Origin: Monodelphis domestica
Taxonomy: Eukaryota > Chordata > Mammalia > Didelphimorphia > Didelphidae
Length of the DNA stretch: 64,000 nt
Direction: 5' to 3'
Assembly: GCF_027887165.1 (NCBI RefSeq)
Contig: NC_077228.1
Coordinates: 212,015,635-212,079,634, forward strand
Shown here in pieces: positions 47,499-61,044 of the stretch (within the stretch, counting starts at the first letter, position 1; every line of letters starts with the position of its first letter). A model generated the notes under the pieces. The model searched no databases. It was not told the DNA's origin and worked only from the letters and a program-made list of their open reading frames with translations. A program made the position numbers and the translations under genes.

Positions 47499-48180
47499 AT
47501 AGTGGTTATGTTGAAGAAACAGCAGGGACCAAGCTTAGGTCCAGATGTGAAGCCCCTGTGCCTGCTTTTCAGCAAATCCTGTTCTTTTTGAAGCCTCAGT
47601 TTCCCCATTTGTGATGCCTGGATGTGTGTTTGTTTCCACCCCCACCCTCCCCTTCCTCTCAGCATATTGACTGCTTGAATACTAGAAGGAACCACAGAGC
47701 AGAGAAAAAACCTCTTCCAAGTTTGGACAGTCTTAGCGTAGAGGTGGAGAAATGTTCCAAACATTTCTTCTCTGGTTGCTTTCACGTTGTTATGTTTTGT
47801 TTTTTTAACCCATAATTTTGGGGTTACTTTCTTACATCCTGTGAATTTTATTTTGTGCATTTTGAACACATTTTTCCTAAAAGGAGATCATTAGCTTCTA
47901 GACTCAGTACTGTGTATTGCTTCCAAGGCAGAAGAGAGGTAAAGGTTAAGCAATGGGGGTTAAGTGACTTGCCCAGGGTCACACAGCTAGGAAGTATCTG
48001 ATGCCAGATTTGAACCCAGGACCTCCTGCCTCTAGGCCTGACTCTCAATCCACTGAGCCACCCAGCTGTCCCCTCTGTTACTTTGTGTTAGAAAAGAAAT
48101 TGTTGGGTTTTCTGTCTGACCTTCATAGAATGGCAGGAACAGGGATGAGAGAAGAATAAAATGTGGGCCTGGGGAGGTCG
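47494..48180 (+). terminator. TRIM65: TRIM65 3' end: two candidate poly(A) signals
   Basis: An AATAAA at 47494-47499 overlaps the stop codon TAA (47496-47498). A second AATAAA lies at 48155-48160, followed by a G/T-rich stretch; its use would place a reverse SINE (about 47885-48075) in the 3' UTR. Which one is used cannot be decided from sequence. Confidence 0.45.
47885..48075 (-). repeat. Marsupial tRNA-derived SINE, reverse
   Basis: 'gactcagtactgtgtattg', 'cttgcccagggtcacacag', 'tccactgagccacccagct'. It may lie in the TRIM65 3' UTR. Confidence 0.92.
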
Positions 48181-48459
48181 GCAAGGACACAGGCAGTCTC
48201 ATAAATTAATCACAGGATTTAAAGCTGGGAGCTCTAGAGACAGCCCTCAAGTTCAAGCCTTTCATTTTATAAAGAAGGAACCTGAGGCATAGACGAGCTG
48301 ACTACCCCAGTCAAGCCACCCATCTCTTCCAACTCTTTCTGCTCTCTCTCAATTCAGAGCTGTGAAATGGGGATAGGATGGAAGAAGTAATCTTAAGGAC
48401 CTTCCAAGGGGGTTAAGTAAAACACATGTACACATAAATTAAGAATGTTTACAAATGGA

Positions 48460-48670
48460 AAGTGAGGTGGCTCAATGTATAGAGAGCCAGGCCTAGAGAT
48501 TGGAAGTCCTGGGTTCAAATGTGGCCTCAGACACACTCAGATCACACTGAGCTGTGTGATCCTGGGCAAGTCACTTAACCCCCATTGCCCAGCCCTCCAA
48601 GACTCTTCTGTCTTGGAGGCAATACTCAGTAGAGTTTCTAAGATGGAAGGAGAGGGTTTAAAAAAAGAAG
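48460..48670 (+). repeat. Marsupial tRNA-derived SINE
   Basis: 'gtgaggtggctcaatgtat', 'tgtgatcctgggcaagtca'. It has a short internal duplication before the box. Confidence 0.88.
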
Positions 48671-49148
48671 AATTTACACATGGGTTTAGGGGTTGCCTCA
48701 GGAATAGCCTCTAATTTGAGAGTTCAGGGAGTAGGCCTTCCACAGCTGCGATTCTTAACCTGAGTGTCTATAAACTTTAAAAAATATATTTTGATAACTT
48801 TTTTAAAAATTGGTTTTCATTATGATCTTGTAAATTGTATTTTGTGCATTTAAAAAATATATTTTTCCTAAAAGGGTGTCAGACTCCTCAAAGGTTTGGG
48901 TCACTAAAAAGGATACAATTCTCTCTACCCTAAAAAGACAGAGGGTGGTGGTCCAAGCACCAGCTCTTGGAAAAAAAGAGCAACCACAAGACCTACTTTA
49001 GAGTGCAGAGCCTTGATCTTGTGGGAGATGGGGATTTGGGGGGAGAAGAAGGAAGCCCAGACTTTAACACCCTGTCTTCTCCTCACTGTTATAGGGAGCT
49101 GTTACAACAGGTCAAGTGGGATGGAAAGGGAAGAATGAAAGAGCAGGT

Positions 49149-49333
49149 AAGTGTCACAGTGGATTGAGAGTCAGGCCTAGAGATGGGAGGTCCTAGGCTC
49201 AAATCTGGCCTCAGACACTTCCCAGCTGTGTGACCCTGGGCAAGTCACTTAACCCCCATTGCCTAGCCCTTAGCACTCTTCTGCCTTGGAACCAATAACC
49301 AGTATTGATTCAAAGATGGAAGGTAAGGGTTTA

Positions 49334-49345
<12 letters not shown>
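49149..49345 (+). repeat. Marsupial tRNA-derived SINE ending in the GAAA tract
   Basis: Head 'gtcacagtggattgagagt', standard core, tail 'ttgattcaaagatggaagg' then an A-rich end that runs into the GAAA array. Confidence 0.9.
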
Positions 49346-49920
<575 letters not shown>

Positions 49921-51119
49921 ATTGATTCTGAAGGGACCTACTGTGAGAGATTTATGTGTTTTCTATATCTATTTAGGAGCTGCTGTGAGTCTTTTCTGCC
50001 CAAGGGAAACAAAGGCTGGCCTGTTTCTCCCCATCTTCCCTAAATTAAATGTTTACACAGCAGCATATGCCCCAAAATAGTCAGCAGAATGCAAACTTTC
50101 TGGTGTGAGTCAAACATTGAGGTCAAGAGGAGTAAATGGATTATGGGGCTAGGTGGGGTCAGCCAGGGAAGATGTGCCAAGGAACTGATTCTGGGGTGTT
50201 TATATGGAAGTCTATATGGAAGGGGCATGAAGGAGCCCCTTCCCTGCCCCATGTTGGGGTGGCTCCGTGTTTGTCCTGACTCCTTTAGCCTGGTGGATCT
50301 CGCCCAGGCTCCTTAGGCATCTGGCGTGATGCTGACAAGCCTCAGCCTCAGTCTCAGTCTCTGCTTCCCAACACCTACCCAATGTGAGTGAGGGAAAGAT
50401 GGGACAACTTTCTCATTTCCTGCAGTCAGGTCAAGGGGCCTCCAGTTCTACGGATGAGGAGCTTCTTGGGAGACCAAGAGATCTCTGAGAGCCAGAGACT
50501 CAGCTTCTGCCAATCTGGGATCTGAGTTATCAAAATAGCAGCAATAACCATAATAACAGTGTGTCCAGGAAATTCATTCCCTCCCCCTCCTGAGTAGCCT
50601 GACCTGTCCTTTAGCATTCCTCACAACACAGTTATGCCAGGTTTCATCCATTTGGGGCTGTATGTCAATAAAAGGGAGGGGGCAGGTCTTTTCTGGGCTG
50701 AGGTCTTCAGAGGTTAAGGGATCCAATGAGGGTCACACAATTATTGAGTGTTGAATCAAAATTAGAATTCAGGTTTTCCTAACTTCTGGTCCAGCCATAA
50801 TGCCATCCAGCTATAGAAATTAGGGCTCTTCATAGCTATAATTGGTATGAAAGTTTATTGAGTTTGAGGAATTTAAAAATGGGGAGATCTGATCACTCCC
50901 CCCCCCAATTCCATTCCTTTATTTGGCAGCAAATGCCTCTACAAATGAGGGATTTTGCAATAAACCATCCACACTGAAATGGAGGAAACCCTCACATAAG
51001 ATTTCAATGTCTAATGGAGATTTATTTTAATAAATTGATATTTTTTGCATTTATTTCATTTTTACATTGCTGAGATTTTCTCTTATCACCCCAAGTTATC
51101 TCCATTAAAAATAAATCCT
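49921..51119. other. Intergenic DNA, unassigned
   Basis: No exon, RNA gene or clear repeat, apart from a possible MIR scrap near 50700-50800. Confidence 0.35.
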
Positions 51120-51295
51120 TGCTTTTTATTTTAGTAGCAAATCTAAGACAGAAAAGGAAAGGCTAGACAATGGATTAAAGTGACTCACCCAGGGTCACAC
51201 AGCTAAGACGTATCTGAGGCCAAATTTGAACCCAGGTCCTCCCAATTCCTGGACTGGAGCTCTTTCCACTGTGCTACCTAGCTGCCTCACCCAAG
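51120..51295 (-). repeat. Marsupial tRNA-derived SINE, reverse
   Basis: 'gactcacccagggtcacaca' and 'ccactgtgctacctagctgc'. Confidence 0.85.
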
Positions 51296-51488
51296 TTACC
51301 TTTTAAAACAAGTAATTTCTTTAAGGGGAGAAAGAAAAAAAATTCAGTCACCCAAATATCAAAAAAATTTGATGTTATATACAGTGTTCCACACCTCTGG
51401 ACCCCAAGCTCTACAAAGGAGTTAAGAAATAGGAGAGACATCTCTTATGTCTCTTCTTTGGGGCCAAGATTATTCTTTATAATTTCAT

Positions 51489-52095
51489 GAGAGGGCAACG
51501 AGGTGGCTCAATGAACTGAGAGCCAGACCAAGAAATCAGAGGTCTTGGATTCAAATTGACTTCAGACACTTTCTGGCTGTGTGACCCTGGGCAAGTCTCT
51601 TAACTACCATTGCCTAGCCCTTACCACTCTTCTGCCTTGGAACCAATATATAGTATTGATTTTAAGATGGAAGGTAAGGATTTTAAATAATAATAATAAT
51701 AATAATTCACAACATTTAGTCTCAATTGTGATCCTTGCTGTTTAAAAAAATCCTTATATAGATGGGAGGTCCTAGGTTCAAATCTGGCCTCAGACACTTT
51801 CCAGCTGTGTGACCCTGGGCAAGTCTCAACTCCCCATTGCCTAACCCTTACCATCCTTCTGCCTTACAATCAATATGCAGTATTGATTCTAAGAAGGAAG
51901 GTAATGATTTTAATAATAATAATTTACAACATTTAATCTTGATTTGTGACCCTTGCTGTTTAAAAAATCATTATATAGATGGAAGATTCTGGGTTCAAAT
52001 CTGGCCTCAGACAGTGTCTAGCTGTATGACCCCAAGTGAGTCACTTAACCCCCATTTCCTATCTCTTACCACTGTTCTGCCTTGATTTTCAAGTT
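51489..52095 (+). repeat. SINE followed by two chimeric SINE-plus-linker duplicates
   Basis: A full SINE (51489-51690) is followed by (TAA)n and a linker (acaacatttagtctcaatt ... ccttgctgttt), then SINE 3' part (51757-51912), the same linker again, then another SINE 3' part (51975-52095). The linker also occurs at 54485-54545. Confidence 0.8.
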
Positions 52096-53199
52096 TCAAA
52101 AAAGATTTTTCATGTACAGAGATGACAGACTCAAGATACAGAATGAGACTTACTCTTTGGACATGGCAAAAAAAGAAGTTTGCTTTACTACCATCTAAAT
52201 TTATTAAAATAAAATTTTTTTTCAGTGCTGGAGAGGGGAAATAGGAGAGGAAATAAATGCTTGTTCGTTTGAAAAACCAATTTTGAAAAACATCATTTAA
52301 ATCTTATTCTTCTCACTGGCGGACAACAGAAGATCCAAGCCTGCCACTAGCCTTCAGGTGGGCACAATGGCAGCTTCAAAGATGGTTTCCCTGCCTTCCT
52401 TTTCTGGACAGGAAAACTCTCCTCTCTGATATATGTCAGGGATGCTCCCTCCCTTTGGAGGCTGCCCAGATGGTAACTAGGAGGGAGCTACTTGTTATTG
52501 TCTAGCTCTCCTTCCAACCCGGGAAGTTCTGAGCACAGGAATCGATGGAGGGTGATAAGTATGGAATGTTTTCTGATTTATTCAAGGTTGGCTAATAAGA
52601 GGGATAGAGAGAGTGACTGTCTGAGATGCCAGGAACCATGGGGCCAGCTGAGCTCAGATGGACCCTTATCTGGGGGGTTGTGGTAGAGTAAAGAGGAAGG
52701 GAGCTTCTGGGATGGTTTTAGAGGTGAAAACAAAAAGCGAAGGATGGCTGACATGAACTCCATGCCAACTATCAGACAAATGCCAGGCAGATGACTTCTG
52801 GGCTGTCTTCTCGGGGAGAAATCCAAAGCTTTGGTGCTCCTCCTCTCCTTGGGCTTCTCCATGCAGAATGTTAACTCAGATTCCATAAAAGAAAGGAAGA
52901 AAATTCCCCCATGATTGCCCTGAATCCTAGCAAGAGAATTAAGGTCGTCCTTACAAATATAGCTTTGTATAAACATGTATATGAAGATATATTCCATGGC
53001 AAGCAATATTCATTGGCTTCCATTCCTCAGAGAGAGGAGCTCTTGGAGTTGCAAAATTCGAAGATTCAGAGCCATATTGTTATATAGAACCACAGACCAG
53101 ACATTAGAGAAAGCATTAAAGAAATCTAAAGAATTTCACTGACCTTGGCGTTGTATCCCAGGTCCCTTGTTTCTCACTCAATTGGTCAAAAGAATTTAT
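52096..53199. other. Intergenic DNA, unassigned
   Basis: No recognised feature. The only longer open frame (- strand, 52578-53006) looks non-coding. Confidence 0.35.
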
Positions 53200-53580
53200 T
53201 GAGGGGTAGCTGGTGGCTCAGTGGATTAAGAGTCAGGCTTAGAAAGGGGAGGTCCTGGATTCAAATCTGGCCTCAGACCCTTCCTAGCTGTGTGACCCTG
53301 GGCAAGTCACTTAACCCCCATTGCCTAACCCTTACTGCTCTTCTGCCTTGGAACTAATAGAGCGCATTTATTCTAAGACTAGAAAGTAAGAGTTTATTGA
53401 AGGGGCAGCTAGGTGGCTCAGTGGATTGAGAGTCAGGTCTAGAGAGGGGAGGTCCTGGGTTTAAATCCAGACTCTGACACTTCCTAGCTGTGTGACTCTA
53501 GGCAAGTGACTTCACCCCATTGCATAGCCTTGACCACTCCTCTGCCTTGGAACCAATAGAGAGTATTGATGGAAAGTACA
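53200..53580 (+). repeat. Two tandem SINE copies
   Basis: Copies at about 53200-53398 and 53400-53580. 'tttattga' before the first and between the two suggests that the second inserted at the target duplication of the first. Confidence 0.88.
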
Positions 53581-53757
53581 ACCTTCCCTTATTGGAACTA
53601 GACAAAGTGAACCAAAAAATAAATAAGAAAAAGGTAAGGAAGTGAATGAAATAAGAACTAATAGACTTCTAAGGAAAATTGAATAGGGACAAAAAGGAAT
53701 ATACCTTCTTTTTAGCAGCACGTGGTACATATACAAAGATTGACCCTGTACTAGGGC

Positions 53758-53962
53758 CATGATGGCGAACCCATGACAGGCATGTCAGCACTGACACATG
53801 TAGCCATTTTTGATGACACGTGGCTGCATGAGGCCACATACAGAGAAGTATGGGACCATCTGCCAAGAACATTTTTTTCTCTAAGTGACACACCACCTTA
53901 GTTATGCTCAGTTTTTTGGTATATTTTGACATACCAAGCTCAAAAAGGTTACCCATCACTAT
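53758..53962. mobile_element. hAT non-autonomous DNA transposon (205 bp)
   Basis: Starts CATGATGGCGAACC and ends with the imperfect inverse GGTTACCCATCACTAT. It has a perfect 8-bp target duplication ACTAGGGC (53750-53757 and 53963-53970). No coding capacity. Confidence 0.88.
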
Positions 53963-54113
53963 ACTAGGGCATAAAAAAAATCACAAAAAAATGCAGAAAA
54001 GCAGAAATAATAAATACAACTTTTTCAGATTATAATGCAATAAAAATTATAACTAGTAAGAGTCCATGGAGAGGCAAATTTAAAATCAGTTGGAAACTAA
54101 ATAATCTAAGATA

Positions 54114-54462
54114 TGTAAAAAATAGACTCGAATACAGGACTACAATCCCCATGAGCCTTTGCTCCACTTCCCCAGAATGCCTTGTAATCTCACCTGGGCC
54201 GAGATCGAGAAGATATTTAAGCTGATTCAAAGGCTTTTGAGGGCTCTTGGCTCTTTTTGGACTTCCGTTTGGAGCAGGCTCATCTCTTGCGTGATGTGAG
54301 GTTATTTTGTCTAGGCCTCTGGCCTAGGCACATGTTTCTTACTTGTATGTTCTTTAATCTTTAGCCTTTAATAAACCTCTAAAAAATATAATACTCCTTG
54401 CAGAGAGAAACTAATTTCTACCTGCCTCAGTCTCCCCATATTCCTAAATTTTAACTGTTACA
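54114..54462 (+). mobile_element. Solo LTR (349 bp), same family as 26698-27028
   Basis: TGTAAAAAATAGACTCG ... AACTGTTACA with a perfect 4-bp duplication GATA (54110-54113 and 54463-54466). Contains AATAAA followed by 'cctctaaaaaatataat'. Confidence 0.9.
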
Positions 54463-54549
54463 GATAAAAGGTAAGAATTTTAAATAATAATAATTTCACA
54501 ACATTCAGTCTTGATTGTGATCCTTGCTGTTTAAAAAATCATTATATAG

Positions 54550-54747
54550 GGGGCAGCTGGGTAGCTCAGTGGATTGAGAGCCAGACCTAGAGATGGGAAG
54601 TCCTAGGTTCAAATCTGGCCTCAGACACTTCCCAGCTGTGTGACCCTGGGCAAGTCACTTGACCCCCATTGCCTAGCCCTTACCACTCTTCTGCCTTGGA
54701 GCCAATACACAGTATTGACTCCAAGACGGAAGGTAAGGGTTTAAAAA
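54550..54747 (+). repeat. SINE with a clear target-site duplication
   Basis: Full copy flanked by AAAAAATCATTATATAG (54533-54549 and 54748-54764). It is inserted into a third copy of the linker seen at 51.7-52.0 kb, whose SINE 3' part continues at 54765-54920. Confidence 0.92.
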
Positions 54748-55137
54748 AAAAAATCATTATATAGACAGGAGGTCCGGGATTCAAATCTGGCCTCAGACTC
54801 TTCCCATCTATGTGACCCTGGGCAAGTCACTTGACTCCCATTTCCTAGCACTTACCACTCTTTTGCCTTGGAACTAATACACAGTATTGATTGTAAGATG
54901 GAAGGTAAGGGTTTTTAAAAAAGTGCAATATGGAGAAGTGGAGGCAGTAAGTGAAGATCGCTTCTTCTAGGAGTTTGGCAAAGAAAGGAATGACTGATAC
55001 AGGATGATAACCTAAAAGATGTAATGTAAGGCTGGTTTGTTTGTTTTGAAAGGTATGGAATACCTGGCATTTTATTAGTCAAAGTTGAAAGAGTAAGGGG
55101 ACAAAGAGAGATTAAATATTAGAAAGCGAGGTTGGGG

Positions 55138-55310
55138 GAGGGCAGCTAGGTAGTTTAGTGAATTGAGAGCCAAGTCTAGAGATCAGAGGTCCTGGGTTCA
55201 AATCTGGTCTCAGACTCTTCTCAATTGTGTGACCCTGGGCAAGTCCCATTGCCCATCCCTTACTGCTTTTCTGCCTTGGAGCCAATTCCAAGACAGAAGG
55301 TAAGAGTTTG
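55138..55310 (+). repeat. Marsupial tRNA-derived SINE
   Basis: 'gcagctaggtagtttagtga', 'gtgtgaccctgggcaagtc', tail 'gccaattccaagacagaagg'. Confidence 0.88.
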
Positions 55311-56279
55311 TTGTTTTTTATTTTATAGATAGTCTCTGCCCTCACTGAGTGGGCAGTCTAATGGAGGAGACAACACACAAATGAATATGCATAAACTTGC
55401 TATATGGAGGACAAATAATAAATATATGTTTGTTGATTGAAATAATCATCCAAGGAAAAGTACTAGAATTAAGAGGGATTGGGAAGACTGGCTGAGGAAG
55501 AGAATTGATGGAAGCAGGGGAAGCCAGATGGGGAAGGAGAGGATTCCAAGCAGGAGTATAAGTAGAGAAAAGAATCCTGAGCTGAGAGATGGAGTCTCTT
55601 GTTCAGGGAACAGCAAGGAGGCCAGTGTCACTGGATTGAAGTTAGGAGGTGTAAGGTACAAGAAGACAGGAATGGCGGGAATGGGGGATCCAAAGTCACT
55701 GGAGGTTCCTGCCCCAACCTTTCTGTTTACTGCACAGGGGACAGAAGCAGCCCTTGTCTTACTCTGTATTTCAAAGTGGTGAGACATTTTCAGCCTGTGT
55801 GATAGGGCTTCGACGTACCACTTCTGGAGATGGAGAAGGGAGGGCATGTGAGGGAATTGGCACCCCGGGCAGGAGGAGCCTGTTCATGAACATCTGGACC
55901 CAATGGCTCCCTTTCCAACTTGGCTAATGGATTTGAAAGCTAATGCTGAACTTGAAGGAAGCACTCTCGAGCCAGAAGCTGAACTCAGAAGGAGATGCTG
56001 GCTTTTAAGTCTGAAAAAGAAGACAGCTGGTTCTAAGCTCTGGGGACAGCTTTAACGGTACAATAGCAATAGGAGCCTCAAAGACTGGGCCGATGTACAA
56101 CTTAAGGAGCTATTTTAGGAAGGAACTAGACTTATCAGTATTATCAGACTTGACATATTTAAGGATATGCCAGATTTCTGATTGGAGGCCAAACCTAGGA
56201 CATATTTGTGTGCATATGCGCTAATTGAGGTGACATGGTGAATAGAGAACCAGACCTGGATTCAAGAAGACTCAGCTTT
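55311..56279. other. Intergenic DNA, unassigned
   Basis: No recognised repeat or exon. The hydrophobic - strand frame at 55446-55847 is judged non-coding. Confidence 0.35.
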
Positions 56280-56665
56280 GGGGGGCAGCTGGGTAGCTCA
56301 GTGGATTGAGAGCCAGGTCTAGAGATGGGAGGTCCTAGGCTCAAATCTGACCTCAGACACTTCCCAGCTGTGTGACCCTGAGCAAGTCACTTGACCCCCA
56401 TTGCCTAGCCCTTACCACTCTTCTGCCTTGGAGCAGAAGGTAAGGGTTTAAAAAAAAAAAAAGATAGCTTTCTGAGTTCCAATCTGGCCTCAGACGCTTA
56501 GGAGCTATGTGACTCAGAGCAAGTCACTTAACTCTGTTTGCCTCAGTTTCCTCATCTGTCAAATGGTCTGGAGAAAGAAATGGCAATCCACTCCAATATC
56601 TTTGCCAAGAAAACCCCCAATGGAGTCACAGAGGGACAGACATGACTGAAAATGAATGACCAACA
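56280..56665 (+). repeat. Two SINE types in tandem
   Basis: Common SINE at 56280-56462 with an A-rich tail, then the second marsupial SINE type at about 56463-56665 (aatggcaatccactccaat, gccaagaaaaccc, gacagacatgactgaaaatg). Confidence 0.9.
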
Positions 56666-56829
56666 AAAAACTGAGGTCTGAAAATGACTGACTTCTTCCA
56701 TTATCAGGGTAAAAGGTGTAGATGAGTGTAGAAAGGGGGAAGAGGAAATTGAACTTGCTCTTTCTCATCACTGGGGTGTGTGAAAAGAAGTATTATATAA
56801 ATATGGAGAAAGGGATGGGGAGTAAGCAT

Positions 56830-57550
56830 TGTAAGGGGCAGAATGTGAGGGGTTAAAATTAAAGGGTTGGACTAAATTATTTAAGAGAATGGTTGCCAGG
56901 AATTTAATAAATTCCAAATGATTTTTTTTATCAATTTATTTATAAAATATAGAAAGAATGAAAGAAAATCAGAGAGAGGATACGGTAAGATATCTAACCT
57001 AATAAAACTAAGTATTACCCTCTGGCCCCTGGCTCAACCCAGGCAAGGCTAATTAGTCCTCAGTTGGATGGGCCTCAGCCTTGAGCCTAGGGCCGGGGGA
57101 TGAATAAAGCAAAGTCTTCACAAAGTCACAAAGCCTCTCCTGAGGCTAGTCCCTTCAGAAAATCCAGGAAAGGAGTCAGCTTTTTTCACTCACCCAAGTG
57201 GTAGTTCAAAGGTAGAGATTTAAGAAGAGTCACATCAAGTTCAAGGTCTCAGGTCTAGTAAGCAGATTCTTCACCAGCCTCCAATTTGAACTCAGAACTC
57301 CAAATAACTCCGAACTGACTCACAGGAAGTTGCACATCCTTTAAAAGACACTTCTTTGTGTCACTTCCTGTCCCTTCCTCTAGTTTTGCTTAGGACTGTC
57401 CAGGGGGCAGTCAGTGGTTTCTGGTTCATCACCCACTTTCACACACGTGGAATCACAGACATCCCCTACTCAAGTGTAAGTGGAGTGTATACACTTCTGG
57501 TGATTAAATCTAAAAATGGGCAGGAGAGAGTTAATCCTATTTTCACAACA
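56830..57550 (-). mobile_element. Solo LTR
   Basis: + strand TGTAAGGGGCAGAATG ... TTTTCACAACA. GCAT before and TCAT after are an imperfect duplication. The right part matches 60100-60270. Orientation is inferred from LTR relatives. Confidence 0.7.
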
Positions 57551-57807
57551 TCATGAGATGAACTTTATTCTTAGCTGAAACAGATTACAGAGTGCTGGAC
57601 ACAGCATAGAGTTTAGCATGGAAACACATCAAATGCAATAGAGGAATGGCTGGGGGGTTGGAGGGTGAGGGATGTTACAAGAAAAGATCCTATCTGAGAG
57701 GAGGTGTGTGCTACTAAGAAAGAATTTTTTTTTGGGAGAAAAAAATAACTCCTGGTTTAAGTTTAATCTAGATTAACATTTTCTCTGTCACTTTCTATAG
57801 CCTAAAT

Positions 57808-58030
57808 CTGTGTTGGCAAACCTATGGCACATATGCTGGAGGGACTGCTCTCCGACTGCTCTCCTTCCCCTCTCCATGCACATTTGAGGACATTTCTCAT
57901 ATGACCCACCCCTCTGCCTAGCAGCCAATTGGAGCACTTCCTCCCTCTCATCTGGGATAAGGGGGCAGTTCACATGCAGTATGAAGGTTGCAGTTTGGGC
58001 ACTTGGTCTCTAAAAGGTTCACCATCACTG
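57808..58030. mobile_element. hAT non-autonomous DNA transposon (223 bp)
   Basis: Starts CTGTGTTGGCAAACC and ends GGTTCACCATCACTG. Flanks GCCTAAAT (57800-57807) and GTCTAGAT (58031-58038) match at 6/8. Confidence 0.78.
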
Positions 58031-58045
58031 GTCTAGATAATCAAC

Positions 58046-58910
<865 letters not shown>

Positions 58911-59194
58911 GCAAGGACTGATTTGTAGTGCTTACCAATTTCCAAGGTGTAAATGTTCATATTGGATATTTAACTGGTAAGGGCTGGCTCCAAGACACTC
59001 CTGTCAAGAGAGGGAATAACCATAAGCATAACAAACTTCCTGATACAAAATGGGGAATTAAAGGGAAATAGAAGGAAAAAACAAACAAACCTAGAACCTA
59101 AAATAGCTTATTAAGCCTTTGGAGAATGGCTGGAAAAAATAATGGTAAATAAATTAATTATTAGTGCAGCATAAGAAATTATTGGGGGATGGCA

Positions 59195-59405
59195 CATCTA
59201 GGTCGCATAATGGATAGAGTACTGGGCCTGGAGTCAGAAATACTAATCTTCCTGAGTTTAAATCTAGCCTCAGACATTTACTTGCTGTGAAACCCCTATT
59301 TATAAAATGAACTGGAAAAGGAAATGACAAACCACTCCAGTATCTCTGACAAGAAAACCCCAATTGGAGTCACAATGAATTGGACATGACTAAAAACAAC
59401 AAAAA
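59195..59405 (+). repeat. Second marsupial SINE type
   Basis: 'gagtactgggcctggagtca', 'aatgacaaaccactccagta', 'ttggacatgactaaaaacaa'. Confidence 0.85.
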
Positions 59406-59524
59406 ATGATGAGAGAGAGGATTTCAGAGAATCCAGAAGGTAGAAGTTTTTTTAAAAATTGTTATTACATATATTTGGTAAAATAAAATATCTTTGGGGG
59501 AAAAAAACCCAATTCTGATCAATA

Positions 59525-60275
59525 TGTAAAGATGGGATGGAAACCAGCCCCATCTTAACTAGAGAAGAATAAGTGTCAATCAACCAAAGACTGCTTCCCT
59601 TAGAAGATCACATGGCAAGTGATAAAGCTGACTCCCCTTTCCTTGGCTTTTCTGGAGACAACAGCCTCTGGAAAGGTCCATCTCTTAGGACTCCCCTTTT
59701 CCTTGGCTTTTCTGAAGAGACCCCTTGGCTGAGTCCTCTGAACTCCTGCCTGGTCTTCTTCCTTTTTTCCTCTCTCTGTCTTTTTCCTAATTTCTTCTTT
59801 CTATTGTAAATAAGCCACCATGAAATTCCATTCTGACTTGAGTATTTCATTGAGATTTAGAATTTAAATCCTGGTGACCAACTAAAAATATATATATTCA
59901 GTCCAACCCTTACAGAAGGAAATGCCTGGGAGGTAGGGAGAGAAGGAGAGAAAGATGGAAGAGAAGGAATTCCCCTTTACTGGAAAAGGACCCTTCTTCC
60001 AAAGAGTCCAGCGGATGTTGGACCTGCCCCTGTCCAACATAGATATACTTCTTCATTCTGGTGCAAGGCCTTACATGTACCAATGGTGGCTTAAATTTGG
60101 CTTTGGATGGCCCAGGGGGTCAGTCAGTTGTTTCTGATTTGTCACTTGCTAGCACACACTGGTCATAGACCATCCTCCTATACAGTTAATCCTTAAGTGG
60201 GGGTGTATACATTCCTGGTTGCTAGAATCCTAAAGACTAAGCAGGGTGGAGTAAAACTAAAATTCACACTTCTCA
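59525..60275. mobile_element. Two LTR remnants, apparently head to head
   Basis: About 59525-59913 reads as a + strand LTR (ends ccaacccttaca). About 59914-60275 resembles the right part of the LTR at 56830-57550 in reverse sense. Ends are uncertain. Confidence 0.45.
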
Positions 60276-61044
60276 GAAGTTTCTGGTAGGACCCCATACT
60301 CAACTCCATTTTCTAGAATCCCTTTTTAACTTGATTGGTGATTTGTAGATGATCCTCAAGGCACAGTTAAATTTCCTCTCCCCATTCAAATTAGATTCTT
60401 ATGTGACTTCAAAGGCCATCTTGCACTTAGACTAAGGTCTTTTCATATATTGATTGAAACATGTTCTCTTCTAGTCAAGGTAGCAGAACTAAAATGGGAA
60501 AGGATAATTTATATCCTACCCTTACAAGGTCAACTCATTCTTTGACAGAGAACAACCTTGCCAGCTTCAAAGGGTCTGGAGGATGTGGATCTTCTTTATC
60601 TTCTCATCAGTGTTCCAAATGGCATCTTCAGATCAGCTGGTGGCAAGGTTTGCACCCATGAAAGTCAATGACAGATTGGATTTAGGATTCTAGAGAGCCA
60701 AACCTGGTGTCAGATGGACCTGGGTTCAAATCTGGCCTCAGATACATCCTAGCTCTGTTACCCTAGACAAATCACTTAAAAGGTTGGTTTGTTTTTGTTT
60801 TTTGTTGTTTTGTTTTGTTTTGCTTTGCTTTAAAAGACGGGACAAACAAACAAACAAAAAAGATGGGACAAAAGGACTTCATGCAAACATTAACTTTGAG
60901 CTCTCTGTAGGCTATGTGTGGTCTCTAAGTTTGAGCCCACTCTCCTGAACTCTGTATTATAGGGAGAGTGTGCCACAGCCCTTTATTGCATTTCCTTATT
61001 AAATACCTCTTTCTTTTTCTCAGTTATTTTTTGGTTTATTTCTG
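60276..61044. other. Intergenic DNA with a partial SINE
   Basis: Partial forward SINE at about 60688-60790, followed by (TTTTG)n-like runs. Otherwise unassigned. Confidence 0.45.

Noticed and set aside
52578-53006. 142-codon frame on the - strand
   Set aside because: No recognised family; the composition is that of random intergenic DNA.
55446-55847. Hydrophobic 133-codon frame on the - strand
   Set aside because: Leu/Ser-rich run arises from a purine-rich + strand; no splice signals, conservation or domain that I know.
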